Source: Dichomitus squalens LYAD-421 SS1
Lineage: Eukaryota > Basidiomycota > Agaricomycetes > Polyporales > Polyporaceae
DNA length: 64,000 bases
Direction of reading: 5' to 3'
Assembly (NCBI RefSeq): GCF_000275845.1
Contig: NW_006766897.1
Coordinates: 64,938-128,937 of the forward strand
Shown here: positions 10,851 through 21,993 of the stretch, piece after piece
How positions within the stretch are numbered: the first letter of the stretch is position 1
How the letters are laid out: every line of letters begins with the position of its first letter
The notes under the pieces: model-generated
What the model saw: the letters and a program-made list of their open reading frames with translations, nothing else
Database searches by the model: none
Told to the model about the DNA's origin: nothing
Program-made: the position numbers and the translations under genes

Positions 10851-12695
10851 ATGTCTTCCCGCCACAACAACTTGCTCCCCGGGAGCTTCGGCCGGTAAGT
10901 GTGGCGGACGATATATTATAACTGTTTTTGTCCTATACTTTATCAAGGTACCATGTGTACAGTGATACTGGCATGTTTTATTATGTCCTTCATCATCTGC
11001 AACTCCTGTCGACGCCGGTGGAATGGGTTTCTGACCTCTCGCCACAATTCGTATGCACAGATTATCTACCGCAGACCTCAATCAAGGTGTTCGCCACAGT
11101 CCCACCAGGCGGGAAACGTATTCTTCTTCAAGAGATACCCGCCCGCCACCATCGGAATCACCCAACTCGCTCCCCGCACAGTCACAATGCGTTCCGCCAC
11201 AGTAAGAGCCGATCCCAACAACCCAGCTACCTAAAATTTGACATGTCATTTGAATCACAGATCATCCTCTAAAGAGAAGCAGCCCAATGCAACAAGAGCA
11301 ACACAGCTTCCCCTCTCCATATACGAACTCCCAACCGCCACATTCATGTGGGCTCGCTGGAAACCCGACGACGACTCCCAGACCCGCATCTTCGTGCGCT
11401 ATAGGACTCAACAGAGCGACACTGACTCCGCATCGACGTACTCGAGCTCCACATATTCTCGACCGCATTCACCGGTTTCGTATATGTGAGTGTCCGCATA
11501 CGTTCAATAGGATAGCTACGGCGGTGCCTTACCGTGCCTGTGTAAAACTAGTTCTCCTCGTATCTCGCCGGTCTCAACGCCACCCTCTCTTCCTTATTCT
11601 CGTAAGCGTAGCTCCTCGGCGGAGTCGGAGTAAGTCTATAAAGTCTAATATTGACGCGTGGATCCTTATGTCGTGTCGCTGCACAGCGACGACTCTCTTC
11701 CCAGTCCTTCGGATAGGTTCCTGAAGTTGCCTAGGTGAGACACGAAGTAGGCCTGACCGCCGTTTCTAAGATGCTGACCTCCCTGTGCAGGATTTTCCAC
11801 AACAATGCGCCCGGCAGGGTAGATTCGGCCCGCAGCGCCACGCCGCGCATTCCGCACGAATATGTGACTTTCTCAAATAATCTGGGAGACAAAGAGGCGA
11901 TGGAAGCGTATCCCTCCGGTTCTGGCGCCGGGTCGGATTCCAGCGACGTAGAACTACGCCCAGCCGCCTTTTTCTATCCGGCCCATCAATCAAATTCCTC
12001 CCGGGGCGAGGCAACGTTCCCTCGATCAATGACGCCCACCGCCGACACCCCTGCGCCTGCATACACAGCGCTAAGGGAGGAATCCGAAGAGTCCGAGAGT
12101 GACTTGAAAAACGAGTGGATCAAGTATACGTTCCCGTCGCCCGAGACTAGTGCCGGGCCGGACTTCCATTGCACCTGGCAGGAGAAGCAGCGGGACGGGA
12201 CGTCCAAGCCGTGCGGGTACAGCTCGAAGAAGCACCTTGTCAAGCGGCACATTGAATCAAAGCATCTCCAGCTCAGGTGCGCCGCCGCTCATGCCGCATA
12301 GGGTTCCGGGCGCGAGCGCTGATATTGATTTTCCGCCCATCCTAGGCCGTGCAAGTGTAAGTTCTGCGGTAAAGGGTTTTCCCAAAAGAGCAACCTCGAT
12401 ACCCACCTGAACACACAGTGAGTGAAATCGGCGTCTTCGGCCTGCGTTCCAGCTGCAGCATCTGACACGGCCTCGGTCGCTGCGTCATAGCACCAACAAT
12501 GCGCCGCACAAATGCCACTACTGCGACGAACACTTCAAGGACCCTGCTCGCAGGCACCGTCATATGATCCAGGTGCATCGGCACGTATCATCGCGCACGA
12601 AAAAGGGCAGGTTGGGCACTGATGTTCGCGCGGGGTCTGTCGCGGAAGCCTCGGGGCCTGACGTCGAGGACCTCACAACTCCCCAATCTGCATAG
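10851..12695 (+). CDS. C2H2 zinc-finger transcription factor
   Basis: Eight exons close in phase: 10851-10894, 11061-11201, 11261-11485, 11552-11629, 11687-11734, 11791-12276, 12346-12417 and 12491-12695, giving 432 residues. The N-terminal two thirds are Ser/Pro/Thr-rich and disordered, as is usual for fungal regulators. Three zinc fingers lie at the C-terminus. The first starts at C306 and has a widened Cys-Cys spacing, then H-x4-H. The second is C345/C348 with H361/H365. The third is C373/C376 with H389/H394. A short basic then acidic tail ends the protein. The arrangement (one odd finger, then two classical fingers joined by a linker) is common among basidiomycete C2H2 factors. It is inferred to act in the nucleus on DNA; the target is unknown. 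Confidence 0.88.
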
Positions 12696-13281
12696 ATGGG
12701 AGTGAGATCAGTGATGTCTACCGTGGTCGACGCGCACTGCTATTTACAAACCTCAAGTTCTCCTAGAAGCCAACTGCTTCATCCTCGAGTTCGTTCTCCC
12801 CGCAAGATGCTTGCATCGGCTTGCGGTTTCCCTCGGGTTTGGCGCTACTGACTTAGTAACAATCCGGAGTCTGTCCTATGTTTCTCCCGTGTTGTTGTCT
12901 GTATTTCCCATATCGTTTGATGTTGTATCGCTACTGTCCTGCTCCATCGATATTCGCTGAAATTCGTTAGAATTCCCCTCCCTTTACCGCAGGTCGTAAA
13001 TACCGTGGATCAACGTCGTCTCAGGACCTACCTGTTTATAGTCGTGATGAACGTTTGTATCATAACATACCCAATCATTTAGTCGTCAATCTGCCATCTT
13101 GTTGTGGACCGGTTGATCGTACTGCCGGACAGCATGCGGCAGGGTGGTGGCAAGTCGAAGGGAACTGACTTTGAAGAAGCCGGGACCGTGACGTAAGGTC
13201 CCTGGGCGCTGGCGTCTCGATCATGCCGGCCGGGGTCGGAGCGAGCGCGCGTTCCACTCACTCCTTGTTCTCTCCTGTACA
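12696..13281. other. intergenic
   Basis: This gap holds the 3' flank of the zinc-finger gene and the promoter of the Cid2-like gene on the same strand. No further gene or repeat was seen. Confidence 0.6.
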
Positions 13282-14109
13282 ATGTCATCGAAGCAACCCC
13301 AGCTCGGCAGTCTTGCCATCCAAGCACCCTCATTGACCCCGAAGACCGTTCACGTATTGCCATCAACGTGCCATGATGTGTCCGTGTTCAAAGGTCTGTT
13401 CTATCACCGCCGTTCAGACCACCAGGGCCTCCTGACGCACGCCATGGGAATCCTTCATTGCCTGCGACCGTCGGACAGAGCTCATGAGCCAGTACAGGAA
13501 GCTGGACGACACCATAAACATGCGTCTCAACCGCGCAACCGCACAATACCGCGATCGTGAGCGTAGAGGATTGGCAGGCAAGGGCGACGTTGAAGAGCAG
13601 GCGTGTGCCCAGGTGTGGCGCGAACTCATTGGTGCGCCTTCATCTCAATGCTAGTCCGCTGACCCCGAGCCGATTTACCGACCGACCGGTGATAAGCCAA
13701 CTGGTCTCGCCGGAGGGAACTGGTCGATTATTGTGTAGGCGTCGTCGACCAAGCTATGGAGGAGAAGCAACGTTCGATACAGGACGCCGGAGATGACGCC
13801 TCAGCACAGCGAAAGGCCCGGGGCGCTCTCTACGCCGAGGAGGTCAAGGTAAGACGCGCCGAATTGACATCGTTGTATATCTTGACTAACGTACGGTCGG
13901 GCTCATCAGCGCAACCAAATCCGCAATGAGTTGTTCGTCGAGAACATTGTCCGCAAACGCGCGTTCGACGGTACGTAACCTAGCTCTGACTCTGACTCAC
14001 ACTTCGTGAAGCAGAACGGTCATGCACAGCGTTCCGGTCGCGTTGCCGATACTTCGAGCCACCGCAAACCGATGCAGAAGCCCGCAAGTGGTGGGAGTCC
14101 TCCGTCTGA
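13282..14109 (+). CDS. cid2: Cid2-like protein (caffeine-induced death protein 2 family)
   Basis: Five exons join in phase: 13282-13393, 13479-13631, 13697-13848, 13910-13970 and 14015-14109, giving 190 residues. Recognisable family blocks are YRKLDDTINMRLNRATAQ followed by RGLAGKG and an ACAQVWREL helix, then RRRELVDYCVGVVD, and a C-terminal block RNELFVENIVRKR followed by FRSRCRYFEPP. The family is named after a fission-yeast gene and is small, soluble and mostly helical; its molecular role is not settled. Exon 3 uses an AAG acceptor (gataag), less common than CAG/TAG, but it gives the family-like ANWSRRRELVDYC join. Length fits the family. Confidence 0.85.
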
Positions 14110-14845
14110 GAGTGTCTCGCAACGAATCCCATTCACCGGAACCAACGCCCAATATTCATCACGCATCTCTTGTTCCTGGACTGTCGGACAGAATCTTCGT
14201 TCCCGCAATGGACAGATCATCTTAGCTTCCGAGACGATGGGACGCGAGGAAGCCTGACAGAGTGGGTGGGTTCCGCTGATGGATGGCGTATCCTGTGCGT
14301 CTAGAGGGGGATCCTTCGCGACGCGCTGGCCCTTGCGCGCTGCACATCTGCATGCAGTGCGGGCTTCTTTCGACCAGCAGGGCCCAGGCGGCCAGGGATC
14401 TGTTGTAATAGGCACCCAGGTATCATCGTTATCTGCAGGGTGGGTTGGCAGGAGCGCAACGTGTTGGATCCAGGAGTACTGTCGGACTTGTCTTGAGACG
14501 CTTGTACGTCAATAGGCTGGGCGGGGTAGGACCCACAATTCACTATGGCGGCTGAGCATCGGCGGGGTTTAGCCAACCGAACGGGCGGACGTCTCGATCG
14601 ACCCCCAGCTTGCTGTGCCATGTGCGATGCCGGCTTTCAGCGACGGTTAAGCTTCGTCAGATCTCATCGGGAGCCCGTTGGCACGTGATTGTGAGATCAT
14701 GAGGACGGCTTGCGCAACCCTCTCCACGGCGCATGTCATCGGGGCGGCTTACTCGACAGTACCAGCCCCTCGTCGACGGAGCCGTGGGCGCAGCCGTTGC
14801 CGGCACCATGGCCGAACTTCCTCGACGTTGTCCACCACCGCCATC
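14110..14845. other. intergenic / possible upstream extension
   Basis: This gap lies between the Cid2-like and GILT-like genes. The GILT frame stays open upstream to an ATG at 14699, so up to 49 extra residues are possible, but that extension is Arg-rich and would bury the signal peptide. Nothing else was recognised. Confidence 0.5.
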
Positions 14846-15729
14846 ATGCTGGCCGCCACCTTTGCAGCACTCTCATTGCTAGCCCATGTCTTCCCCATAG
14901 TCCATGCTACAGTTCTTTATCCGTTGATCGTCCAGTCCGGTGGGCCGTGGTCGGGCGCAGAAGACGCAGTCAAAGTCCCTGTCACCTTGGGTGTGATGAG
15001 CGCATGTCCGGACGCCATCCTCTGCGAAAGCGTCTTCGACCATGTCGTGCAACGTGTCGCAGACAAAGTCGACTTGACTTTGACATTTATTGGAAAGTAA
15101 GCTCATTTCATCCATTGCTTTGACTTCACACACTCAACAGCCGGTAGATTGAATTCATCCGAGCCGGACTTCGGGGTTACGTGTATGCATGGGTCGAATG
15201 AATGCGCCGGAAACGTGCAGGAGTTGTGCGCTATCAAGTACGCGCCGTTTCAACAGTGGTGGCCGTTCGTCCAATGCCAGAACTTCCAAGGCCGATACGA
15301 GGTCGGTAAGCCGGAAACGGCGCTCAAGTGCGCGAAGGCCGCAGACTTGGACTGGGAAAATAGCGGGGTTGGCGCTTGTGCAGGTCTGAGTGGGGACGGT
15401 AAAGGAGAGGAAGGGATACGCCTCTTACAAAAGAGCGTCGTGGAGACCCGGCTCTTGGGCGTCGAGTGAGTAATCCGACTCAAAGTCTCGTCACTGCGCT
15501 GACAAGACAATGCGCCCGTGGCGTTCATAGGAAGAGTTGCACTGTGATTATCAATGGGAAGCAAGTCTGTATCCGCGACGGGGCGTGGAAGCAGTGCGAG
15601 GTTAGGACTCACTTGATTATTTTTGTACTCTAACGCTGACGTACCGGCGGAACATTTCAGGGTGGACATGCCCCTAGCGACTTCATCAGGCAAATTGAGG
15701 AGGAGTTCGACAAGTTGAACAGCGATTGA
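14846..15729 (+). CDS. GILT-like lysosomal/secreted thiol reductase family protein
   Basis: Four exons join in phase: 14846-15096, 15148-15465, 15531-15600 and 15661-15729, giving 235 residues. The start was chosen because a signal peptide (residues 1-20, ending PIVHA) follows it. The GILT family signature is clear: C96-M-H-G then ECxGN and ELC, matching the CQHG-x2-ECxxN-x2-x-C pattern. The upstream active-site region reads C54-P-D-A-I-L-C60, so it has C-x5-C rather than the C-x-x-C of animal GILT. A C-terminal Cys-rich piece (SCTVIINGKQVCIRDG) also fits the family. Known members reduce disulfides in acidic vesicles or outside the cell; whether this one is active with the altered spacing is open. 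Confidence 0.85.
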
Positions 15730-15816
15730 AACAAGGGTCGGGGCCACGCCTGAGGTGACGGGACCTTGCGAGGTCGTCGGACAGGAGACGTCTATTCGTG
15801 CACAGCCGCTGTATTA

Positions 15817-16248
15817 CTAGCCCCATAGTACCTCGTATATGATGATTACAAGATTGAGCCCTATTAGTGGTACTGTCACGGCGATCTCAGTAACGGTCTG
15901 GCAGAGCATAGGAGGAATACGCACTCCGCATGAGCGTCCTGACGGCGCTGATGAGGTTTATTATGCGTCCCTTCACTCCTATGTCCTGTCCTGCAGCATA
16001 TCCTTGTTGTTCGTATGATTGGGCATATGGCTGCCCGAAGCCCTGGTTGACGGACTGTGCCTGCGCGGTGCTCCAGCCAACTGAACGAAGTGGGTGAAGC
16101 CAAGACCAAGAGCCAATACTCAGTGGGCGGGATCTGAGGGTACGACAGTCCATAACGTACTTCGTGCAAGGAACCGCTCTTCGCTGAGCACAGCCATAGC
16201 ATTTATGAGTAGTAAGGAAACATAGAAGAGACGTCCGAGGCCCAGCAT
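15817..16248 (-). CDS. YOS1: YOS1-like ER-Golgi transport membrane protein (IER3IP1 family)
   Basis: Three exons join in phase: 16248-16161, 16080-15925 and 15872-15817, giving 99 residues. The N-terminus MLGLGRLFYVSLLLINA is the first membrane segment, followed by the family block EERFLARIGW, which exists only after splicing. Then come a short polar loop, the conserved INLISAVRTLMRIPL block and a second hydrophobic segment LNLVIIIYEVLWG at the end. Length and the two-helix layout match YOS1/IER3IP1, which binds Yip1/Yif1 and is needed for COPII vesicle traffic. The ATG lies 139 bp from the ATG of the divergent uL22m gene. Confidence 0.95.
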
Positions 16249-16387
16249 CGTGAAAGTCGAGCCTGTGCCCGAGAGAAGTGGTGGTGGACGTGTCGGAGGT
16301 GGAGGGTTGGAGGCGCCCCCAGCCTGCAGCGCGGATCGCGTGGCCGCAGGAGGCGCTTGCATCCTTCGTCCACTTCCTCGTTCTGTC
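16249..16387. promoter_or_regulatory. Short bidirectional promoter region, YOS1 / uL22m
   Basis: Only 139 bp separate the divergent start codons of YOS1 (minus) and mitochondrial uL22 (plus). Both 5' UTRs and the core promoters must fit here or overlap the genes. The region is G/C-rich with CCACCAC-type tracts and no obvious TATA box. Confidence 0.6.
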
Positions 16388-17408
16388 ATGCAGTGTGTCG
16401 GGGCGAGCCTCCGCGCTGGTACGTGTCACTTGTGTGTGTACACTGTGACCTCCTTGCTCAATCGTTTGTGTAGCGAGCAGAGCGGCCTCGACGGTGCGCG
16501 TCCATAATGTAGCGTCCAGCTCGCGGGTCTTCCAAGTTCAAGCTATCCAGCGCCGGAAGTACGTGCAATCCCGCTGCTACGAGACCTCGGTTTTCTAAGT
16601 AGGCGTACTCGGAATCGGAATACAGCGTGTTCTTGCGGCTTCCCAACTTCAAGGGTCCCGTTCAATGGCTTCAAGAAACCCTTTCACCCAACGTGCGTCA
16701 GAAAAACACCGAGGAGGAAATCGAGGCGGCCCGTCGACAGGCCGCAGAGAAGGGTCAGCTCGGAGTGTTTGAGTCGATGCCGACAGTGGAGGGCGAAGAG
16801 GAGGGCGAGGCCGTGCCTGCGTGGAAGAAAAAGACTTACACCGAGGTACGTCATGACTTGTCGTTCGCTCTCTGGCACTTTGTCGAAGCGGTCTACAGCA
16901 CAAATACTCGACGGCCAACTTCAAAATGTCCCATCGCAAACTGAATATGCTCGGCCGGCAAATCGCCGGCAAGCCTATCGACCATGCTATCCTCCAGATG
17001 CAGTTCAGCGAGAAGCGCGCCAGTAAACGTATAAAGAGTATGCTGGTTATCGCCAAGTCTCATGCCGTCAAACTCAAGAACTTGAACGAGGGAAGGCTCG
17101 TCGTCGGTGCGTACCGCCAACGTCGGTTATATCTGCACATATATCTTGACCTGTGCCTGTATATCTCAGCGGAGTCTTGGGTTACGAAGGGCCCGAACCA
17201 GATTAAGCGGTATGACATGAAGGGTCGTGGACGTGCTGGTATCAAGACGCACCCACACTCACGTCTGCATGTCTTGCTCAAGGAGGGAAAGACAAGGGCG
17301 GAGTTGCGTGCGGAGGACAGGGAGAGAAAGCTGAGCAAGATTGTCTCGGCTGGCTATGTCAGGGAGGACATCCCTATCCGCAATCCCGGTGCGACATGGG
17401 CATGGTAG
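16388..17408 (+). CDS. MRPL22: Mitochondrial ribosomal protein uL22m
   Basis: Five exons join in phase: 16388-16418, 16474-16558, 16626-16845, 16899-17106 and 17170-17408, giving 260 residues. The N-terminus is Ser/Arg/Ala-rich with no acidic residues at first, as expected for mitochondrial import. The mature part contains HKYSTANFKMSHRKLN and the L22 core QMQFSEKRASKRIKSML, followed by AESWVTKGPNQIKR and the loop region KGRGRAGIKTHPHSRL. That order and these motifs are typical of the fungal mitochondrial form of L22, which lines the exit tunnel. Its start codon is only 139 bp from that of YOS1 on the other strand. Confidence 0.93.
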
Positions 17409-17611
17409 AAGGCTCATGTATATCGCGTACACTATACACATATATGGTAATTCACGGGCACTCCTTACACACATTACATGAATTATGAGCAGGGGGCGTG
17501 TCTGCCAGCATACAGAGAGCAGCGCTATTTCTGGCGACGCGCCACGACATGCTCGCGCTAAAGCACACTTGGTCGCGGACCACGTCCTCGTCTCCTCCAT
17601 TTCCCCATACC

Positions 17612-19355
17612 ATGCCGCGGCACTGGCGGGCACCCTTATCGCTCCTTCTCTCTGCTTTCCTTCCGCTATGTACGCTTGCCGCTAATTTGTTCGAAAACAC
17701 CGCTATCGTGCGCACGGTCGAGCTCGGAGGCGCGCTCGTGCACGTCACGACCACGTATGCGGTCAAAGCGCTCGAGGACGGTTCAAGTGTGTACACTATC
17801 GCACTTGGGGAGCGGGAGCACGCGCATACAGCCTGGCTGGAGGCGAAGTTGAAAGGCCAGACGGAGCGACTGCCGTTGGAGGATTTTGGATATCATCGGG
17901 ATAGGTACGTGCTGCTCTTCACCTGATATGCGGGGTAGGCTGTAACGTGTCCTGTTCAGCGGGTTCTACTTGTACACCATCGAGCTGCCCAAGGCTCTGA
18001 ATGTAAACCAGACGTCCAACCTTGTCATTGAGACTGTTCAGACGCACGCAACGTACCCCTGGCCGGAGGAAGCGGCACAAAAGGACCCTCAGTCCCTGAA
18101 GTACCACTCTGAGCTTCTGGTCCTGAGTCCCTACAAGACCGCTGTTCAGCGGACGAAGATCAGGTGCGTTTTGACGCGACACATGTCGGCTCACCTCTGA
18201 AACGCTGTGTCCTGCAGGTCACCAAGCCCTCAAGTGCACTCGTACACTACTCCCGAGGACGTCGAGTTCACGACCGACGCGGTGGTCACGAAGGCTGGCG
18301 CGACTATTACCTATGGCCCTTTCTACGACATCCCCCCTTCAGCCATCCAGGACTTCGTCGACAAGAAACAGAAGGAACTTGTGATTCACTATGCGTTCGA
18401 CTACCCTGTCCTGGAGATCACCGAGCTTCGGCGTACGGCCGAGATCAGCCATTGGGGAGCGAATCTCAACATCCAGGACAACATCAATCTGCACAATGCT
18501 GGTCCTCGGTAAGCCTTGGGGCTTTGAGCCGATGTGCGAATGACGTCTGACCAACAATCTGCGTTTTCCTTAGTCTGAAGGGGCACTTCTCCCGACTCGA
18601 GCACCAGTCTCAGGCTTACTTTGGCAAAGCAGCGCCTCACGTTCTCCCTTCTCTCCAGCTCCATCTCCCCGCAGGTATTCACGATGTGTACTACTATGAC
18701 CTAGTCGGAAATGTGTCTACCTCCCATCTGCGTACGACACCCTCCACCCCGAAGGGGACCGAGGCCAACCGCTTCAGCTTCCTCGAGTTGCGTCCCCGCT
18801 ACCCCCTTTTGGGTGGCTGGAACTACAGCTTCACGTTGGGCTGGGACTCCTCGCTATCGGACTACGCCGGTTTCGACAGCAAGACAGGCAAATATGTGGT
18901 TGGCGTGCCTATCATGACGGTCATTCCTAGTGTGGTCGTTGACGATGCGGAGGTTGCGATCATCCTGCCAGAGGGTGCAACGTGAGCGGTGCAAGTCTGA
19001 TACAGAATATGGGATCCGCTGACCGGTGCTCTTCTCAGTGATATTGACTACTACGCGCCGTACCCTGCCTTATCCGAGAGCATCTCGACGCATATCACTT
19101 ACCTAGACACCATCGGTCGCCCGAAGGTGACCCTGAAATACCAGCAGCTCACCGATAAGCACGGGGGTGTCATTTACGTGAGTAGTCGCTGAATTGAGTT
19201 TCTTTAATCGTTGCTCATCGTCTCTGCAGGTCACCTACAAGGTGCCGTTCACTGCGCACCTGCGCAAGCCGGTGGCTGTTGCGACGGCTTTCATAGGTTT
19301 CTTTGCGCTCGCCTTCGCTGTGAAGCGTGTAGACATTCGCCTCCGGAGGAAGTAA
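17612..19355 (+). CDS. OST1: Oligosaccharyltransferase subunit OST1 (ribophorin I)
   Basis: Six exons join in phase: 17612-17904, 17960-18163, 18218-18508, 18574-18981, 19039-19177 and 19230-19355, giving 486 residues. The protein has a cleavable signal (LSLLLSAFLPLCTLA), then the ribophorin I luminal domain starting FENTAIVRTVELGG. Later motifs are GPFYDIPP, HWGANLNIQDNINLHNAG, VYYYDLVGNVSTS, LRPRYPLLGGWNYSFTLG and DIDYYAPYPA. A single membrane anchor lies near the C-terminus (ATAFIGFFALAFAV) before a short basic tail. OST1 is a core subunit of the ER complex that transfers the lipid-linked glycan to Asn-x-Ser/Thr. Length is close to the yeast and human proteins without the latter's long tail. 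Confidence 0.96.
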
Positions 19356-19493
19356 TTGTATGCTATAGCTGCTTTCTCTCAATATAACTGAAATCATCGC
19401 GCACGTTCCTGGTCTGATCCGGGTTGTGGATTATGTGGTATTGATACAACGTGGTGTACAGGTACGTGTCTAACATTATTGCCACGAGAACAT

Positions 19494-20306
19494 TCAGGTC
19501 ATCCTGTTACTGCTGAAACTATGTACCGTGAAGGGCGTGCACCCTGGGGGCGGTGGTGAACTGTCAATGAAGAGCAAAGGATATCAGTAAGTGGTTTTCA
19601 GCGATTGTGATTGCGGATGCGGTCTTGGCTGACATATCCGTCCGACAGGCACCCGCTCCTCCAGACATTGATTCGGGATGCCGGCAGTGGCACACTCACC
19701 ATTGGAGGAACAGGAACATCCCGTTTAGCCCGTTCACATCGGCGCAAGCGTAGAACAGCCCCTGATTGTCCTGCGCGCCGTTCTCGTAGAACAGCATCGT
19801 GCCCTGCCAGCGCCAGCGGCCCCCGGGGACCCCGTCCGGCTTCGTGCCCGCGATCATCTGCAGGGGCAGCTGGCCCGTACCGGTGGAGTTGTGCACGTTG
19901 ACGGGCAGGATCGTGGACTCGTTGTGGTAGTGCCAGAGCTGGCTCTGGTGGATGTAGAAGAGCGGGGGGGACCTGTTGCGGTACATGGTCACGTTCCCCG
20001 GGTTGCCTGCCGGTGCCGGTGTGAATGGGGTGATGAGTTCAACCTTTCTTCGTGTTCGCGTTTGTTGGGGGTGGAAGACGAGCTCTCACCTCGTGTGGCT
20101 GCGATGGACAGGTAGAAAGGCACGTGGTTGGCGGCGCCTTGGGTGGTTGCGGGCCCGAGCCCCTCGAGGTAGGACATCCCGGGGACGAGGTTCCCGATCG
20201 AATCCCACGAGGTGTACCCCTCGAAGGATGGCATGGCCGTGACGAACGCGAGCGAGGCGACGAAGGCTGCGACGGCGACTCGGAGGAGCATCGTTGCGGT
20301 AAACAT
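19494..20306 (-). CDS. Small secreted protein of unknown function
   Basis: Three exons join in phase: 20306-20090, 20006-19700 and 19560-19494, giving 196 residues. The start at 20306 (alternative 20291) is followed by a signal peptide ending FVASLAFVTA. The mature part has several N-glycosylation sequons (NVT, NES, NST), aromatic-rich motifs such as LFYIHQSQLWHYHNES and GGRWRWQGTMLFYENG, and two Cys near the C-terminus. Without the last intron the frame would stop right after LQW, so splicing decides the tail. I do not recognise a named family; similar conserved secreted proteins occur in mushroom-forming fungi as far as I recall. It is likely extracellular or wall-associated. It is divergent from the BRCT gene. 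Confidence 0.75.
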
Positions 20307-20844
20307 GGCGGGCTACAGGCTCAGTCGTTCGGTCGGTACAACAGGGCAGCAGCCGTTGAGCATGATGCAGTGCGATATATACTGTTGCCTCTCGGAGAAT
20401 CTGCGCGGCCACGCAAAGAGGTCCACGTTGCGGCCACGCTCGCAGGTCACGACCGGAAGAATCGGCGCCATGATCCTAGAAACAGGCTTTCCGGGACATA
20501 TACAGAGGAAAAGGGCGTGTGCGCTGTTTCCGTATGCTGTATAGAAATGTTTGCTCATGTGACAAAGGTCGTCCCCGCAGATTCGGCGATGAGGACCGCT
20601 TAGGAAGTACGCAGGATAATCCAAGGTGATGCTTCGGAGGGAGGGAAGTACTTACACGTGATCGTGATTTTGTTTGTGCAAACAACACGTCTGTGGCGGC
20701 GTCGCGTGGAGCGGAGACGCGGAGTTTATATCTTCTTTCCAACGACACTCACTTGACATCGCATCCTATAACTTATCTTCTTACTTGATATGCCTTCCTG
20801 AGCCACACATCTGCTTTCTTGGATATCTGTCTGTACATAGTGTG
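20307..20844. promoter_or_regulatory. Divergent intergenic region
   Basis: 538 bp between the start codons of the secreted protein (minus) and the BRCT gene (plus). It should contain both promoters. No repeat or RNA gene was recognised. Confidence 0.5.
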
Positions 20845-21993
20845 ATGGACAAATTCGTCACAGCCAAGAAACCCACCACCGTCCGCCCCAACGGCAAACA
20901 AGAGCCGGCGAACAAGACTGAGCGCCAGAAGTACAGATACAACCCATACGGTGTGAGCAGGAGCAGCGAGCGCAAATTCGAAGACTGGAAGGACAAGAAG
21001 CGGACCGAGAAGTCAATAAACCATCCCAACGTAATTTCTTCTGCCGAGATGATCTGACAAGCGATGTGGTTCAGGATCCTCGCCCCGTTATTGAAGGAGG
21101 GTGAATCCGCAGCTCAAGCAAAGCCATCCTCGAGGGCGCTCACGAAGCATGTTCTGAATACGCTCAAGGATGAGTCGAATCCAATCACGCACTCGAACAT
21201 CTACCTTCGTACCGGTGCGTTTCTTGAAGCTTTATAGGGGAGTTCTTGGCGCGTTACGGCACAGCACCATTCAAGCTGAGTGCATCGGCAAACGTATTTG
21301 GACATAGGCTCGACCATGGCAGTTGCTCTTTTCGTGCTTTGTGTATTCCAGCATGCGGAATTGGTCTTCCGGCATGGGTGGGCCTATTGTAAGGCGCCAA
21401 TCCAGCTGGTTGACTAGAGACTACCATGCAGAATCCCCATCGTTAGCGAAAAGGCCGCTCATGGCGTTGTAGATCACATATGCTCAGCCGCAACCGGTCA
21501 CCAGCGTTCTGATGGTCGTGGACCACGCAAGTCCTACATGGAAGTCCGCCGAGACAAACTCGCAAAGCAGTTGCCCGAAACTTCTACAGAGGTCCTGCGG
21601 AATGTCCGAGTGTATATCAATGGGTACTTGGACAATACGACGGACATCGAGATGAAGCGCATCGTCACGCTTGCAGGCGGTCAAGTCATGTGCGTTTCAT
21701 CCCCCTTGTATGTTGACTTGCTCGGATCTTTACCTTGACGATGATGGCACAGGCATACAGCTCCTGGCGCGACCCATATCCTGACGTCGCAGCAGTTGAG
21801 CGGAGCTAAGACGCACAAGCTGCTGACGACGAAGTCGAAGGGGATCGTGCACGTAGTTCGGCCTGAATGGGTCACGGACAGTATTGACGCGGGGAAGCGA
21901 TTGTCAGAGAAGGACTATGCAGTCATCAAGGTTACGAATAGCCTGAAGATCACGGACATGTTCGGCGCAGGGTCTTCTGGGACGAGTCGTTGA
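20845..21993 (+). CDS. BRCT-domain protein, REV1-N-terminus-like; first splice junction unresolved
   Basis: Exons 21076-21214, 21352-21388, 21432-21689 and 21753-21993 join in phase (224 residues). An upstream frame 20845-21030 (62 residues, starting MDKFVTAKK) looks coding and ends at a gtaatt donor. With the obvious acceptor at 21074 the phase does not match, so this junction is unsolved; an ATG at 21064 could be an alternative start. The BRCT domain is clear: RVYINGYL, a MKRIVTLAGGQV helix, ATHILTS, and the hallmark VVRPEWVTDSIDAGKRL with Trp. The segment before it (SYMEVRRDKLAKQ) resembles the lead-in to the REV1 BRCT domain, but the protein stops soon after, without a Y-family polymerase. 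Likely nuclear, in DNA repair. Confidence 0.75.
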
